Shown: positions 36,205 to 45,300 of the stretch, in pieces
How positions within the stretch are numbered: the stretch's first letter is position 1
How the letters are laid out: every line of letters starts with the position of its first letter
Source: Orbaceae bacterium BiB
GTDB taxonomy: Bacteria > Pseudomonadota > Gammaproteobacteria > Enterobacterales > Orbaceae
NCBI GenBank assembly: GCA_036251205.1
Contig: CP133958.1
Coordinates: 682,001-746,000 of the forward strand
Length of the DNA stretch: 64,000 nucleotides
Direction of reading: 5' to 3'
Notes under the pieces: model-generated
What the model was told of the DNA's origin: nothing
What the model saw: only the letters and a program-made list of their open reading frames with translations
Database searches by the model: none
Program-made: the position numbers and the translations under genes

Positions 36205-36346
36205 TCGAGTTATAAAACAAATAAAAATGCTATTCTTAAATAATCTGATGGATAAAGCGTATTTATAAAACGTCGATGTAAGCAACTGTGCTTATATTAA
36301 ATAACTCATTTTCAAACTTAAATTAAGTCATCCTATCCTACGATTA

Positions 36347-37846
36347 TTACTGTATTGCAGGTAAAAAACGATTATTTAAAATTTGCTCACTATTAGTTAC
36401 AAAGCCGAGTAAAAAAGCCAGATTTGATGCTGCAATAAGTGATGCAGTATAGGTTTGTGATTCGATTTGTTTTGCATATATCAACCCTTTCATAGATTCA
36501 TTAACCTGAGTGATCGTTGCAAATCCTTGCTTATATGATGCGAATGAAGCATTATAAGTGACTTCTGCTGTTTTAGTTAAATTAATGGCTGATTGATAAG
36601 ATTCTAATTCAGAATTAAGTGTATTAATAGCAATAACAATTTCATTAGCGGCATTATTTTTGATTTTATTAAACTGCTCAATAGACTCTTGCTCTAAAGA
36701 TTTGGCTTGTGCAATTTTCAGATTACTACTACCACCAGAATATAATGGAATATAAATACCTAAAAAAACATTAGAGTTATTACTAGTTTGATTGCTATCA
36801 GAAAAATTCTGTACGCCCCAATTTGAATGATTGCGACTTAAATTCCCACCTAAAAAAACTTTAGGAAAATAGTCTTTTTCAATCATACTTACATTGGCTT
36901 TGGTATTTTTAACCATCTCATAACTTGCTAAAATATCAGGTCGATTTGCCAAAGCTATATCTATCCATTTATCTGCTGAAACATTGATATTTTTAGGTAG
37001 TACTCTATTTTCATCCATTTTAATATTTATTTTCATTAATGGATTTAACCCCATCGCTTTCAATAGCAGTTGATAACTATTTTTTTCATTATTCTTTTTA
37101 AGAACATGATTTAATTTTGATTCTGAAACCAGTTGTTCAGCTTGCGCGACTTCAACTAATGTCGCCAATCCTAATTGATTTTTCTTTTTAACCGCTTTTT
37201 CTATCTCTACTGTTTTATCCAATACTTGTTCCGCAAAAATCCGTTCTTTCACAATCTGATTGTAACTAAAATAAGCTGTCGTAACATTTTGAACAAATGC
37301 TTGATTAGCCAGATAAAAATTATATTTTAATGCAGAAACAAGATGATCATTTGAGGATAAAAGATCTGAACGTTGTCCAAAATCGAAAATAAGCCATTGC
37401 AAAGAGAGGTTAGGAATAATACTCTTTGTATTAGTATCCACATGAATAGAATCAGTTAAATCAAAATCATTTTTTAAATACCCTCCAACAACATTTGCCG
37501 AGACTCTCGGTAAAAATGTTGTTTTAATAAGTTCTGAATTAATTGCAGCTTGTTTAGCTTGTTGCCATGCCATTCGTAATTGAGGATTACTGTTTTGAGA
37601 AAGATCAATGAGCTCAACTAAACTATATTCATGCGTAGCTTGAATATTAATACTAGATGGTAATGTAGTTAGCGTACTATCATTATTTATGGTTGATGGC
37701 GTAATTTTTATATCATTAATACCGACCGCTGGCATATGATCCCAGTTTTCACTATACGAGACACAGCCACTTAATCCACCAATAATAAATATTACCCCCA
37801 AAAACCGACATTTTATTAACGCAACGTGTAACATGGAATTTTTCAA
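36347..37846 (-). CDS. mdtP: Outer-membrane efflux lipoprotein (MdtP type)
   Basis: 499-residue TolC/NodT-family channel. The signal ends GGLSGC with a lipobox at Cys28, so it is a lipid-anchored trimeric channel. Two outer membrane factor repeats of long helices are recognisable: LVELIDLSQNSNPQLRMAWQQA and IALANRPDILASYEMVKNTKANVS. It is the last gene of a ytcA-mdtN-mdtO-mdtP-like operon and starts one base after the upstream stop. In E. coli the set affects resistance to puromycin, acriflavine and sulfa drugs; the substrate here is inferred from homology. Confidence 0.85.
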   Translation of the reverse strand: MKNSMLHVALIKCRFLGVIFIIGGLSGCVSYSENWDHMPAVGINDIKITPSTINNDSTLTTLPSSINIQATHEYSLVELIDLSQNSNPQLRMAWQQAKQAAINSELIKTTFLPRVSANVVGGYLKNDFDLTDSIHVDTNTKSIIPNLSLQWLIFDFGQRSDLLSSNDHLVSALKYNFYLANQAFVQNVTTAYFSYNQIVKERIFAEQVLDKTVEIEKAVKKKNQLGLATLVEVAQAEQLVSESKLNHVLKKNNEKNSYQLLLKAMGLNPLMKINIKMDENRVLPKNINVSADKWIDIALANRPDILASYEMVKNTKANVSMIEKDYFPKVFLGGNLSRNHSNWGVQNFSDSNQTSNNSNVFLGIYIPLYSGGSSNLKIAQAKSLEQESIEQFNKIKNNAANEIVIAINTLNSELESYQSAINLTKTAEVTYNASFASYKQGFATITQVNESMKGLIYAKQIESQTYTASLIAASNLAFLLGFVTNSEQILNNRFLPAIQ

Positions 37847-37847
37847 T

Positions 37848-39668
37848 TTAAATATCCTTTGAAAGAGAAATGATATTTCTATGTAACAGTTTGTTCAGTT
37901 TATATATATTAGCGATATTTTCACTATCAATTACATTATTCTTAATAAATTGTAACAGTTCATTTTGATAACGCTCTTTTTTAACTGCGGCGATAGGCAA
38001 CAATAATAGTGTATTTACTTTAGATAATTTACGAATCAGGATATATATTACTTTAACTTCATCTGTTGATAATTTCATTAAATTAATATCAAAAATAACT
38101 AATTTAATATCATAATCAATATTATTAATCTTATTGATCAATTTTATAAAATTAACTAAATCTGTTTGTTGCCGCTTCACAGTATTAGTCGAGGACAAAC
38201 GTAATACATCAGTAAGCTTATTATAGATACTGGCTGATAGTGACACTGGCCATAAATAAGTAAAAATGACAAAACAGACTACATTACCTAAAAGAATACC
38301 TAATATACGATCTTGTGCTACTACTAAATCAGTACTTGGCGAAAAACCATTTAATACGGTTAATAAGAATGCTAAACCAATTTGAACTCCAGCATAGGAA
38401 AATAACTCACTACCTACCGTTATCCATGATGGTAATAACATGCCGATAAAAATTAATATAAATAGTGCAGCTATTGTTTGTAGATCGGGAACAATATAAA
38501 TAATGGTCAATACCCCCATTAAAGCCCCCAATAGGCATCCCATAATTCTCAATAGTAATTTATGTATAGTTTCTGCTGTTGTACCTAGTGCCACAACATA
38601 GCATGTAATCATTGCTGTATGAATACCTTGCCAATCAGTTATAGTATATATGCAGTAACAAATGATAGCAGAAATAGTAACCTTAAAAGCAAAAGCGTGA
38701 TAACGTAATTTAGAATAATGATTTATATCCTTTTTTTTAGGTAGTCTCTTTTTTACACTTTCTTCGGGAATTATTGAGAATTCATTCAACGTATTACATA
38801 ATTCATGTACTACTAAATTATCATCCAGCTCAGCAACATTGATATCCATTTGATTTGTATTAATCATTACTCGTAATTTCTGACAATAGTCGCTTAAAAT
38901 AGTTCTTGTTTCGATTGAAGTATCTCTCGGAATAATTGTTGCCAGCGCAAGTAATCGGTGAGTTTGTTTATTAATGTGTTCTAGCCAACGCAATTTTTCT
39001 TTTGATTGAAGGTGAAATATTTTTATGATTTTCAAATGCGATTCACAATCTAATGTACTATCCTTCAATAATAGATCAAATTTATATTTATTATTTGCAG
39101 GCTCTTTTATGATATCTTGCACAATCGACAATCGATATAGATATTTTTCGATTAATATTGTTTGACTTTTCTTACCGATCACACCATTAAAGAGAATCAT
39201 TAAAAACATCGGTGAAGCAGCCATTAACAAGGCATAAAGCAGTCCCCTTGTAGCAATTTCACCGGTTGGCACATCGCTTATCAGTGTGAGCAAAAACGCG
39301 ACAACTAATGCAAGTAGATTACCAATTCGCGTCACATTAAACATGGCGCCCAAAAATACCAACAAATATGAACAACAAAAAATAGTAATAAAACGCAAAA
39401 AAGGACTATTAATCGTCAAATTGATAATAATAAAAATAAAAAAGACGGTTAACGAAAGTAAAATTATAATTGCAATCGCCATAACAATATTTTCGTTTGC
39501 ATCTATTTTCATTAAATAGATAATCAAATAGCAGCTAATAGCCGATTCAGGGATCTCGTAAACCATGGCAAAAACAGCCATTAATGCACACAATAGCGCG
39601 ATACGCCAAGTTAAAGCATATCGACCAGGAAATATCTCCGTTATATTAGAAAGCGGTGCAAACTTCAT
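37848..39668 (-). CDS. mdtO: FUSC-family inner-membrane efflux subunit (MdtO type)
   Basis: 606 residues with the FUSC/aromatic acid exporter layout: six helices (about residues 20-160), a long cytosolic segment (about 165-330, with RLPKKKDINHYSKLRYHAFAFKVTISAIIC), a second set of helices (about 340-470, including GCLLGALMGVLTIIYIVPDLQ) and a helical C-terminus. It is somewhat shorter than E. coli MdtO. It overlaps the mdtN stop by 23 bases. Works with the MdtN adaptor and MdtP channel. Confidence 0.85.
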   Translation of the reverse strand: MKFAPLSNITEIFPGRYALTWRIALLCALMAVFAMVYEIPESAISCYLIIYLMKIDANENIVMAIAIIILLSLTVFFIFIIINLTINSPFLRFITIFCCSYLLVFLGAMFNVTRIGNLLALVVAFLLTLISDVPTGEIATRGLLYALLMAASPMFLMILFNGVIGKKSQTILIEKYLYRLSIVQDIIKEPANNKYKFDLLLKDSTLDCESHLKIIKIFHLQSKEKLRWLEHINKQTHRLLALATIIPRDTSIETRTILSDYCQKLRVMINTNQMDINVAELDDNLVVHELCNTLNEFSIIPEESVKKRLPKKKDINHYSKLRYHAFAFKVTISAIICYCIYTITDWQGIHTAMITCYVVALGTTAETIHKLLLRIMGCLLGALMGVLTIIYIVPDLQTIAALFILIFIGMLLPSWITVGSELFSYAGVQIGLAFLLTVLNGFSPSTDLVVAQDRILGILLGNVVCFVIFTYLWPVSLSASIYNKLTDVLRLSSTNTVKRQQTDLVNFIKLINKINNIDYDIKLVIFDINLMKLSTDEVKVIYILIRKLSKVNTLLLLPIAAVKKERYQNELLQFIKNNVIDSENIANIYKLNKLLHRNIISLSKDI

Positions 39669-40713
39669 TTTGTATTATCGATATTGCTGATGCTCCTACT
39701 CTCATTAGCTCTTCTGGTGGATCAATCAGATTAATTCTCACAGGAAATCGTTGCTCAACATGAACCCAGTTTAATGATTTAGGAATATAAGGTAATTTAG
39801 TCGGAATATCGATTAATTCAGTTGAAGTAACTCCCCAGCCAATCCCTTGAACATAGCCTTTTATTAACTGATTTTTATTGGTCATCGCATAAACTTTTAC
39901 ACAACTATTTAATCGAATATGTTCGAGTTCTGTTTCTCGATAATATGCAGACACGTACCATTGATCTGTATCAATAAGCGTGAAAACAGACTGACCAGAA
40001 ATAACAAATTGCCCTACAGAGGTATTTAGTCCAGAGATAAGTCCATTACTCGGGGCAAAAATGTCGGTATTTTCCAGCTCCCATTGTGCAAACTCAACCT
40101 CGCTACGTCTTGCTTCGACTAATGCTTGTTCAATATCGGTATTATTAACTAAAGCTTCTGCTGCAACAGCCTGACTTAATGCTTGCTGATAACTGAGTTG
40201 TGCATCACTTTTTAATGTACGAGCATCATCAACTTGTTGTTTAGTTACATAACCTTTTGCCAGCAACGGCTCTAACCTTGCTAATGTATCTGTTGCCAGC
40301 TCTAAGTTGGTTTTTGCCCGATTAATTTGCTTGTTACTAATATCATAATTAGACTCTTCAGCTATGATATTTTTCTTTTTAGTATTTAATGTTGCCTCAG
40401 CCATTACCAGTGCAGATTTTGCCTGAGATAAACGAATAAGATAAGGCATTTTTTCAATTGAAAAAAGTAAGTCACCTTTTTTTACCTTACTATTATCTTT
40501 TACGTAAATATTGGTTATTCGACCTGGTACTGTTGATGAAACACTGATTGTATCAGCATTAACAATCGCATCTTCAGATAGTGGATTAGTAATGATAGAA
40601 TTAAACCAATAACGCGAACAAAAAATCGCAATAAAAAGCACAATGATTACAACAAGAGTAGCAATTTTCTTTTTTTTGTTCTCTTTTATTAAATTTTTCA
40701 TAAAATTAACCAT
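39646..40713 (-). CDS. mdtN: HlyD-type periplasmic adaptor (MdtN type)
   Basis: 355-residue membrane fusion protein. An N-terminal anchor (IATLVVIIVLFIAIFCSRYWF) precedes the lipoyl half-motifs (DAIVNADTISVSSTVPGRI and NTDIFAPSNGLISGLNTSVG), between which lies a coiled-coil hairpin (about residues 95-200, AKSALVMAEATLNTKKK to YQQALSQAVAAEALV). The C-terminal SINWVHVEQRFPVRI-like stretch (KSLNWVHVEQRFPVRINL) matches enteric MdtN. Start could be 40713 or the ATG at 40701. It follows the small lipoprotein gene by 4 bases. Confidence 0.88.
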   Translation of the reverse strand: MVNFMKNLIKENKKKKIATLVVIIVLFIAIFCSRYWFNSIITNPLSEDAIVNADTISVSSTVPGRITNIYVKDNSKVKKGDLLFSIEKMPYLIRLSQAKSALVMAEATLNTKKKNIIAEESNYDISNKQINRAKTNLELATDTLARLEPLLAKGYVTKQQVDDARTLKSDAQLSYQQALSQAVAAEALVNNTDIEQALVEARRSEVEFAQWELENTDIFAPSNGLISGLNTSVGQFVISGQSVFTLIDTDQWYVSAYYRETELEHIRLNSCVKVYAMTNKNQLIKGYVQGIGWGVTSTELIDIPTKLPYIPKSLNWVHVEQRFPVRINLIDPPEELMRVGASAISIIQNEVCTAF

Positions 40714-40717
40714 TTAT

Positions 40718-40975
40718 TTAAGAGAATAATAATGAAAATAAAAAAGCAAAAATAGCAACTAATGAGATATAAAGTATAGGCTTATAGTTAATTAATTGAT
40801 CAATGCTGATTTTTATAAGTAAAATGCGGGCAAGTAGTACTAGAATAATACTGGCTATAAAATAAAAAATCCAAGAAGGAAAATAACTGCCTAAAAAAAC
40901 AACAACGGGAGGTCCTTCCTGTTTACAAGATGTCAAAAAGACAGTCATCAATAAAATCAATAGATATTTTTTCAT
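40718..40975 (-). CDS. ytcA: YtcA-like small lipoprotein of the efflux operon
   Basis: 85 residues: a lipoprotein signal (MKKYLLILLMTVFLTSC, lipobox at Cys17), the conserved GSYFPSWIFYFIASIILVLLARILL block and a second helix (YISLVAIFAFLFSLLF). The same type of small protein stands in front of mdtN in E. coli. First gene of the operon. Its role is unknown, possibly in assembly of the efflux complex. Confidence 0.82.
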   Translation of the reverse strand: MKKYLLILLMTVFLTSCKQEGPPVVVFLGSYFPSWIFYFIASIILVLLARILLIKISIDQLINYKPILYISLVAIFAFLFSLLFS

Positions 40976-41113
40976 ATAAAATAATTAGATTTGCTAAATA
41001 GTTACATACACAAAAGAGTAAACTAAGTATAGAAATAATCTTTTCATCATCTTTTCATGGTCTACAAATACAATGGCAAAGTAATCTGACAGTGTGATTT
41101 GAAATAATAGAAA
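40976..41113. other. Upstream region of the efflux operon
   Basis: Short AT-rich gap; presumably contains the ytcA promoter on the minus strand. No regulator gene for the efflux operon is adjacent. Confidence 0.3.
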
Positions 41114-41149
41114 ATAAGAGTACTTAAATAAATAAAATAGTACTCTTAT
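41114..41149 (-). terminator. Terminator of the choloylglycine hydrolase-family gene
   Basis: ATAAGAGTACT (41114-41124) pairs perfectly with AGTACTCTTAT (41139-41149), 15 bases after the stop. Confidence 0.6.
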
Positions 41150-41163
41150 CACGATGATACTTA

Positions 41164-42255
41164 CTACAATTTATTGGTGTTTATCTGTACAAAAACAGCG
41201 CTTTGACTATTTTTATACTGTTCCAATGAATATTGGCTATAATTAATATCATTATATCCTCTAACCATTATATTGCCACCACTTAAGTCAGACAAACTGG
41301 TCCAAACAGTATATTCAGATGATTGTATTGTTGTCTTTTCTGAAGACTCATTAATAGAGTCATCAACAGTAATATCTTTTAATCGATCAAAACGATTCAT
41401 AATGTGGGCAAGTACATTCATCGCATCACTTGGATTATTAACTTTTGGTGCATATGAAGTATAATACACAGCTCGAATGAACCGTCCAACCGAAGTGTCT
41501 GAAGATGGTAGCGCGGCCACAGCGATACCACTATCCGGTTGAGTTACTCTGATATTACCGAAAACCGACGTAGAGTGGTCAACATTATTTAATTGGGTAT
41601 AATTATTTAGGTTCTCTAAATGCCATGGGAAACTCGGTCCGTTAGTCATTACTTTGGTCGGATTATCATAGACCTTTAACTGACCATTTGAGGCTTCAAT
41701 AACAATACTATTCCCCGTTTTATCATAGAACACAAAATGAAAAGGTGATTGAATTCCGCCAAATGCGTCTAAAACAGGAGCCCAAAACTTAGCTGATTTC
41801 ATTGCTTCAGCAACTTGCTTGGTTGTTGAAAAATTAGATAAAGCCCACTCACCTAATGATGTATAAGGAATTGAATGTTCATAATCGGATACTGCAATTG
41901 GTGCTAAATTAAAATTAGAGATCATATTAGCGCTAAAAGATAATCCCTGATCATTTAACCCCTGAAACATATTATGCTGATCGCCATCATTATAAACATC
42001 AGTAGTAATTGCTAAAATAGCATATTTTGAACTATAACTAATGGCATTTGAACCATTTGGTGACAACTTTTGAAAGAAAGTGCTTTTTGGATAGTACGTT
42101 ATCCAAGAGGGTAAATCATCGCTTAACTCCAATGTCCGGCCATGATATACATTGTTGTTTTTATCACTGATCGCCAAACTAGAGCAAGCAAGAGCCGTAA
42201 ACGAAACCGGTAGCATTATCATTAAACCTAAACTAACTAGCTTACTTAACCTCAT
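41164..42255 (-). CDS. Secreted choloylglycine hydrolase / penicillin V acylase-family amidase
   Basis: 363-residue Ntn hydrolase. The signal peptide (MRLSKLVSLGLMIMLPVSFT then ALA) is cut directly before Cys24, which becomes the N-terminal nucleophile (CSSLAISD). Other family residues are visible: Arg in VYHGRTLELS, Asp/Asn in LNDQGLSFSANM, Asn in VMTNGPSFPWHLENL and Arg in SVGRFIRAVYY. Family members hydrolyse bile salt conjugates, penicillin V or acyl homoserine lactones. In Gram-negatives the periplasmic penicillin-acylase-like forms often degrade acyl homoserine lactones. The substrate cannot be fixed from sequence. Confidence 0.88.
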   Translation of the reverse strand: MRLSKLVSLGLMIMLPVSFTALACSSLAISDKNNNVYHGRTLELSDDLPSWITYYPKSTFFQKLSPNGSNAISYSSKYAILAITTDVYNDGDQHNMFQGLNDQGLSFSANMISNFNLAPIAVSDYEHSIPYTSLGEWALSNFSTTKQVAEAMKSAKFWAPVLDAFGGIQSPFHFVFYDKTGNSIVIEASNGQLKVYDNPTKVMTNGPSFPWHLENLNNYTQLNNVDHSTSVFGNIRVTQPDSGIAVAALPSSDTSVGRFIRAVYYTSYAPKVNNPSDAMNVLAHIMNRFDRLKDITVDDSINESSEKTTIQSSEYTVWTSLSDLSGGNIMVRGYNDINYSQYSLEQYKNSQSAVFVQINTNKL

Positions 42256-42498
42256 TACCTTCTCCTTATTAAGCCTAAAGAAAATTAAAATGCATATATT
42301 TGTGTCGAATAACTAGTCCCTACATAGTAACACTTACGAAACAAAAATAACACCTATAACTCTAATTTTATTTTCTCAAATATTCTGGGGTAATTAGGTA
42401 AAATCTATAGTTGTTTATTGAATACTTTTTTATAACTGGTGCTCTATCTAAACTATAATTATGGCTGTCTATTTTGTATAATTCCACGAATTAAAAAT

Positions 42499-42520
42499 AC
42501 CCCATCAACCGATGGGGTAA
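42499..42520 (-). terminator. Terminator of the DUF4432 gene
   Basis: TACCCCATC (42499-42507) pairs with GATGGGGTA (42512-42520), with TTTTTAATT following on the minus strand, 14 bases after the stop. Confidence 0.85.
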
Positions 42521-42534
42521 ATTATAAAACTTTT

Positions 42535-43743
42535 TTATTCATAAGCTATTGGTTGTTCGACAACGGTTGTTAATCGATCACCTTGAATAGCTTTAATCTG
42601 TTGTTTATAAGTGTCTACAGCTTTTTTATCTGATAGTAAGCTATAAACTAACGTGAATGTTGCGCTCTGCCCTGGTTCCAGCTGACGAACGCGTTTTTGT
42701 TCTCGTTCAATCGTGACTGGGTAAGCAAAACTGGTGCCTGGTTCTAGACCGGTAACATAACCCTGTTTAAGGGTATCTGTATTTTTCCATAATGACAACA
42801 CTGGCAACTGTTTAACATTAAATGAAATACCAGCCCCCTTCGTACCATCTTGGCTTGCCACCATAACCTGAGTTTGTCCCTTGTCGTTAGCATAAGGATA
42901 AACATTAAAGACCATCTCATCAAAACCTTGTGTTGGTCCTAAATAAGTTGTCCAATCTTGTAACCCTAATTTTGCATAATCGTTAAATGGAGAGATCTCT
43001 TTAACTGGTGCAATAAACTGAGCACCCTCACCTAAAATTGGCGTACCATAATTACTGTGGTAAATAATTTGATAATCGCGAGTATAGTCGCCTTGATTAG
43101 TTACGACATCATGAACAGTAAAAGAGCGTTCACCTGGTACATAGCTTAATGATGCCCAAGTTTCTAAATTACTTTTTTTGAACGTATTTTCTTTAATTAA
43201 ACCCTTCACAGTAATGGTATATGGCGCATTTTCATCAATATCAACAATCAATTTTGATACCGGTGTATTAGCTGCACGACCATGTAAAGTATACATCATA
43301 CCGTCTGCCGCTACAGCATGACCTGTCCACTCAAAACCACAACGAACCATCATTTCATTAAAACCATCTAACCAACCAATCCCGCCGCGGCTTTCTAAAT
43401 TGATATTAGCTGGATTAACCACTTCATCGACAGGAGAGTCCCATCCCATGCGAATACCATCACCTTCAACGGCTAAAATGCCCATACCGCGAGTTGGACT
43501 GAGTTTTATCGAGAAATCACCACTACTAATAGTAATCACTTCTGAACCTTGTTGTTTACCACCTTGTAATACGGTATTTTCAACCTTAAATGTTTTACCT
43601 TTTACGCTAACATCTTTATCTGAAATAGACCAATTGCCTTTTGCAATACCTTTTTCATTATCAATTAGCACAAACTCTTTAGCCATTACGCTACCAGAAA
43701 TTAAACCTAAAATGACTGCACACGAAAGCAACTTAATTTTCAT
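42535..43743 (-). CDS. Secreted aldose-1-epimerase-like protein (DUF4432)
   Basis: 402 residues with a Sec signal peptide (MKIKLLSCAVILGLISGSVM then AKE) and a galactose-mutarotase-like beta-sandwich. Family blocks: FSIKLSPTRGMGILAVEGDG, GWDSPVDEVVNP, GGIGWLDGFNEMMVRCGFEW, YTLHGRAANTPVS, and IIYHSNYGTPILGEGAQF. DUF4432 proteins are usually cytosolic; a signal peptide suggests acting on sugars in the periplasm before PTS uptake. It is the last gene, on the same strand as the SIS and PTS genes, 166 bases after the SIS stop. The exact epimerase or isomerase reaction is unknown. Confidence 0.85.
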   Translation of the reverse strand: MKIKLLSCAVILGLISGSVMAKEFVLIDNEKGIAKGNWSISDKDVSVKGKTFKVENTVLQGGKQQGSEVITISSGDFSIKLSPTRGMGILAVEGDGIRMGWDSPVDEVVNPANINLESRGGIGWLDGFNEMMVRCGFEWTGHAVAADGMMYTLHGRAANTPVSKLIVDIDENAPYTITVKGLIKENTFKKSNLETWASLSYVPGERSFTVHDVVTNQGDYTRDYQIIYHSNYGTPILGEGAQFIAPVKEISPFNDYAKLGLQDWTTYLGPTQGFDEMVFNVYPYANDKGQTQVMVASQDGTKGAGISFNVKQLPVLSLWKNTDTLKQGYVTGLEPGTSFAYPVTIEREQKRVRQLEPGQSATFTLVYSLLSDKKAVDTYKQQIKAIQGDRLTTVVEQPIAYE

Positions 43744-43909
43744 TGGAATTTCCCCTTGCTGTTGAATAACTGAATCGTTTCAGCTAATATGCCATAAGGA
43801 TATTAAAAATGATGCGACCACTGTCACAAATTTAGAATAAAAGTTGATCTAAAATAAGCAACTTGATGAAATTAATGAAAACTATGCAAGCAAGATTACT
43901 GAGTTTGAG

Positions 43910-44437
43910 TTATTCAATATCAGCGTGTCTCTGCTTCATCGATCGTGATGTTTCACCTTGTGCGGACATTAATGACAAAATAATACTGTCATATAATAAA
44001 AACGATGTTTGTTCAAATAATGTGCCCATTGGTTGAACTGATTGATGATTATCAAATGGAATAATTACAACACAGTCCGCTAACTTAGCCAACGTTGAAT
44101 TCGCATTAGCGGTAATTAAAACAAGTTTAATATGATTTGCTTTAGCCAATTTAGCTTGCTCAACAAGACGAATCGTTTCACCTGAACCAGAGCCAATAAG
44201 CATTAAATCTTGAGGCTTAGAGTGAGGAGATGTTATCTCACCAACTACACTTACCGAATAGCCTAAATGCATTAAACGGTTAGCAAATGCGTTAATTACC
44301 ACACCTGATCGACCTGCGCCAGTCAGAAAAATATGTTTACTTTGACGAATTGACTGAATCAACAACTTAACTTGTTGTGAATCAATTTTTTCGCTTAATT
44401 GACCTATTTCTTTAATAATTTTAAAAATATTGTCCAT
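43910..44437 (-). CDS. SIS-domain 6-phospho-3-hexuloisomerase-like protein
   Basis: 175 residues of the HxlB/PHI type. The SIS fold has FLTGAGRSGVVINAFANRLMHLG, GEITSPHSKPQDLMLIGSGSGET and the C-terminal RHADIE where the catalytic Glu-His pair lies in this family. PHI converts D-arabino-3-hexulose 6-phosphate to fructose 6-phosphate, in the ribulose monophosphate route or in sugar catabolism. With no HxlA (3-hexulose-phosphate synthase) here, a role in the neighbouring PTS sugar pathway is more likely than formaldehyde fixation. It is separated from gatA by a terminator-like hairpin. Confidence 0.85.
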   Translation of the reverse strand: MDNIFKIIKEIGQLSEKIDSQQVKLLIQSIRQSKHIFLTGAGRSGVVINAFANRLMHLGYSVSVVGEITSPHSKPQDLMLIGSGSGETIRLVEQAKLAKANHIKLVLITANANSTLAKLADCVVIIPFDNHQSVQPMGTLFEQTSFLLYDSIILSLMSAQGETSRSMKQRHADIE

Positions 44438-44475
44438 TTATGCTCCAACTATTTTAGCAAATAGCAGATATATCA

Positions 44476-44500
44476 ATAAAAAAAGCGTCAATTAGACGCT
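44476..44500 (-). terminator. Internal terminator between PTS IIA and SIS genes
   Basis: AGCGTC (44484-44489) pairs with GACGCT (44495-44500), with a T run of about seven on the minus strand (44484-44478). It lies in the 80-base gap inside the apparent operon and may lower expression of the two downstream genes. Confidence 0.65.
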
Positions 44501-44517
44501 AATGGTTTTATACCCAA

Positions 44518-44982
44518 TTATGCATTTTGCAGTAGTTCATACACCATTTTAACTAACTCTTCTTTACTCATGCTTGAGCAGTTTGTAATAAAAGAGTCGT
44601 TTTGAAATGCTCTTACAAGTTTTCTTAAAATCGTGATATGTTGCTCTCCTGATGCTAAAGCCAAATTGAAAACTAATCGACAATCGACACTTAACGAAGC
44701 ATCCTCCATTAATCCGAAAGCAACACTATTTTTCAATCGAACAATACTGATACTGCTATTTCTAACTAACTCCGCATTCGCATGGGGTATTGCAATACCA
44801 ACACCATTACCCAATAATAATCCTGTCGGAAAGTTTTGTTCACGATCAATACAAGCTTGAATATAATCTTGATAAATATCTTCGTTGACTAATAGTGCAT
44901 TACCAGCACATTTAATCGCACTTTGATAATCCGTAATGTCATCGTTACCATCATTAACTAATATATGAATATTCATCAACAT
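44518..44982 (-). CDS. gatA: PTS galactitol-type IIA component
   Basis: 154-residue PTS_EIIA type 2 (fructose-mannitol-like) protein. The phosphorylated His is in GIAIPHANAELVRNSS. The surrounding NFPTGLLLGNGVGIAIP pattern matches GatA. It passes phosphate from HPr to IIB. The gene is 3 bases after gatB on the same strand. The symbol is by family; the transported sugar need not be galactitol. Confidence 0.88.
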   Translation of the reverse strand: MLMNIHILVNDGNDDITDYQSAIKCAGNALLVNEDIYQDYIQACIDREQNFPTGLLLGNGVGIAIPHANAELVRNSSISIVRLKNSVAFGLMEDASLSVDCRLVFNLALASGEQHITILRKLVRAFQNDSFITNCSSMSKEELVKMVYELLQNA

Positions 44983-44985
44983 TAC

Positions 44986-45270
44986 CTATTTTAATATTTC
45001 AGCTTTAACTGCCGCAAAAATTTCCTCTTCGCCAAGACCTGTTAATAATCCAGCTCCAACAATAACCGGAGTTATAATACCTGGATTATCTAATTTGGTT
45101 GATGAGACAACTAAATCATAACTATTAAATGTATCGGTTGAACAAGCCATTAATGAAGATTTATCTACTTGAGCAACTAATTTTTCTTCTTTCAAAAAAT
45201 CTTGCAAAACCGATACCATAATTGACGATGAAGCGATACCATTACCACACACAACTAGAATTTTTTTCAT
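44986..45270 (-). CDS. gatB: PTS galactitol-type IIB component
   Basis: 94 residues with the phospho-cysteine loop at the N-terminus (KKILVVCGNGIASSSIMVSVL), typical of GatB. Transfers phosphate from IIA to the sugar bound by IIC. It lies 30 bases after gatC. Confidence 0.9.
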   Translation of the reverse strand: MKKILVVCGNGIASSSIMVSVLQDFLKEEKLVAQVDKSSLMACSTDTFNSYDLVVSSTKLDNPGIITPVIVGAGLLTGLGEEEIFAAVKAEILK

Positions 45271-45300
45271 TTACAAGTCCCTCTTTAAATAATTGAATAA

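Noticed and set aside
43400-43765. 121-codon + strand frame opposite the DUF4432 gene
   Set aside because: Fully overlapped by a better supported gene on the other strand.
43910-44437. SIS protein as part of a formaldehyde-fixing ribulose monophosphate pathway
   Set aside because: No 3-hexulose-6-phosphate synthase is encoded nearby; the PTS context fits sugar catabolism better.
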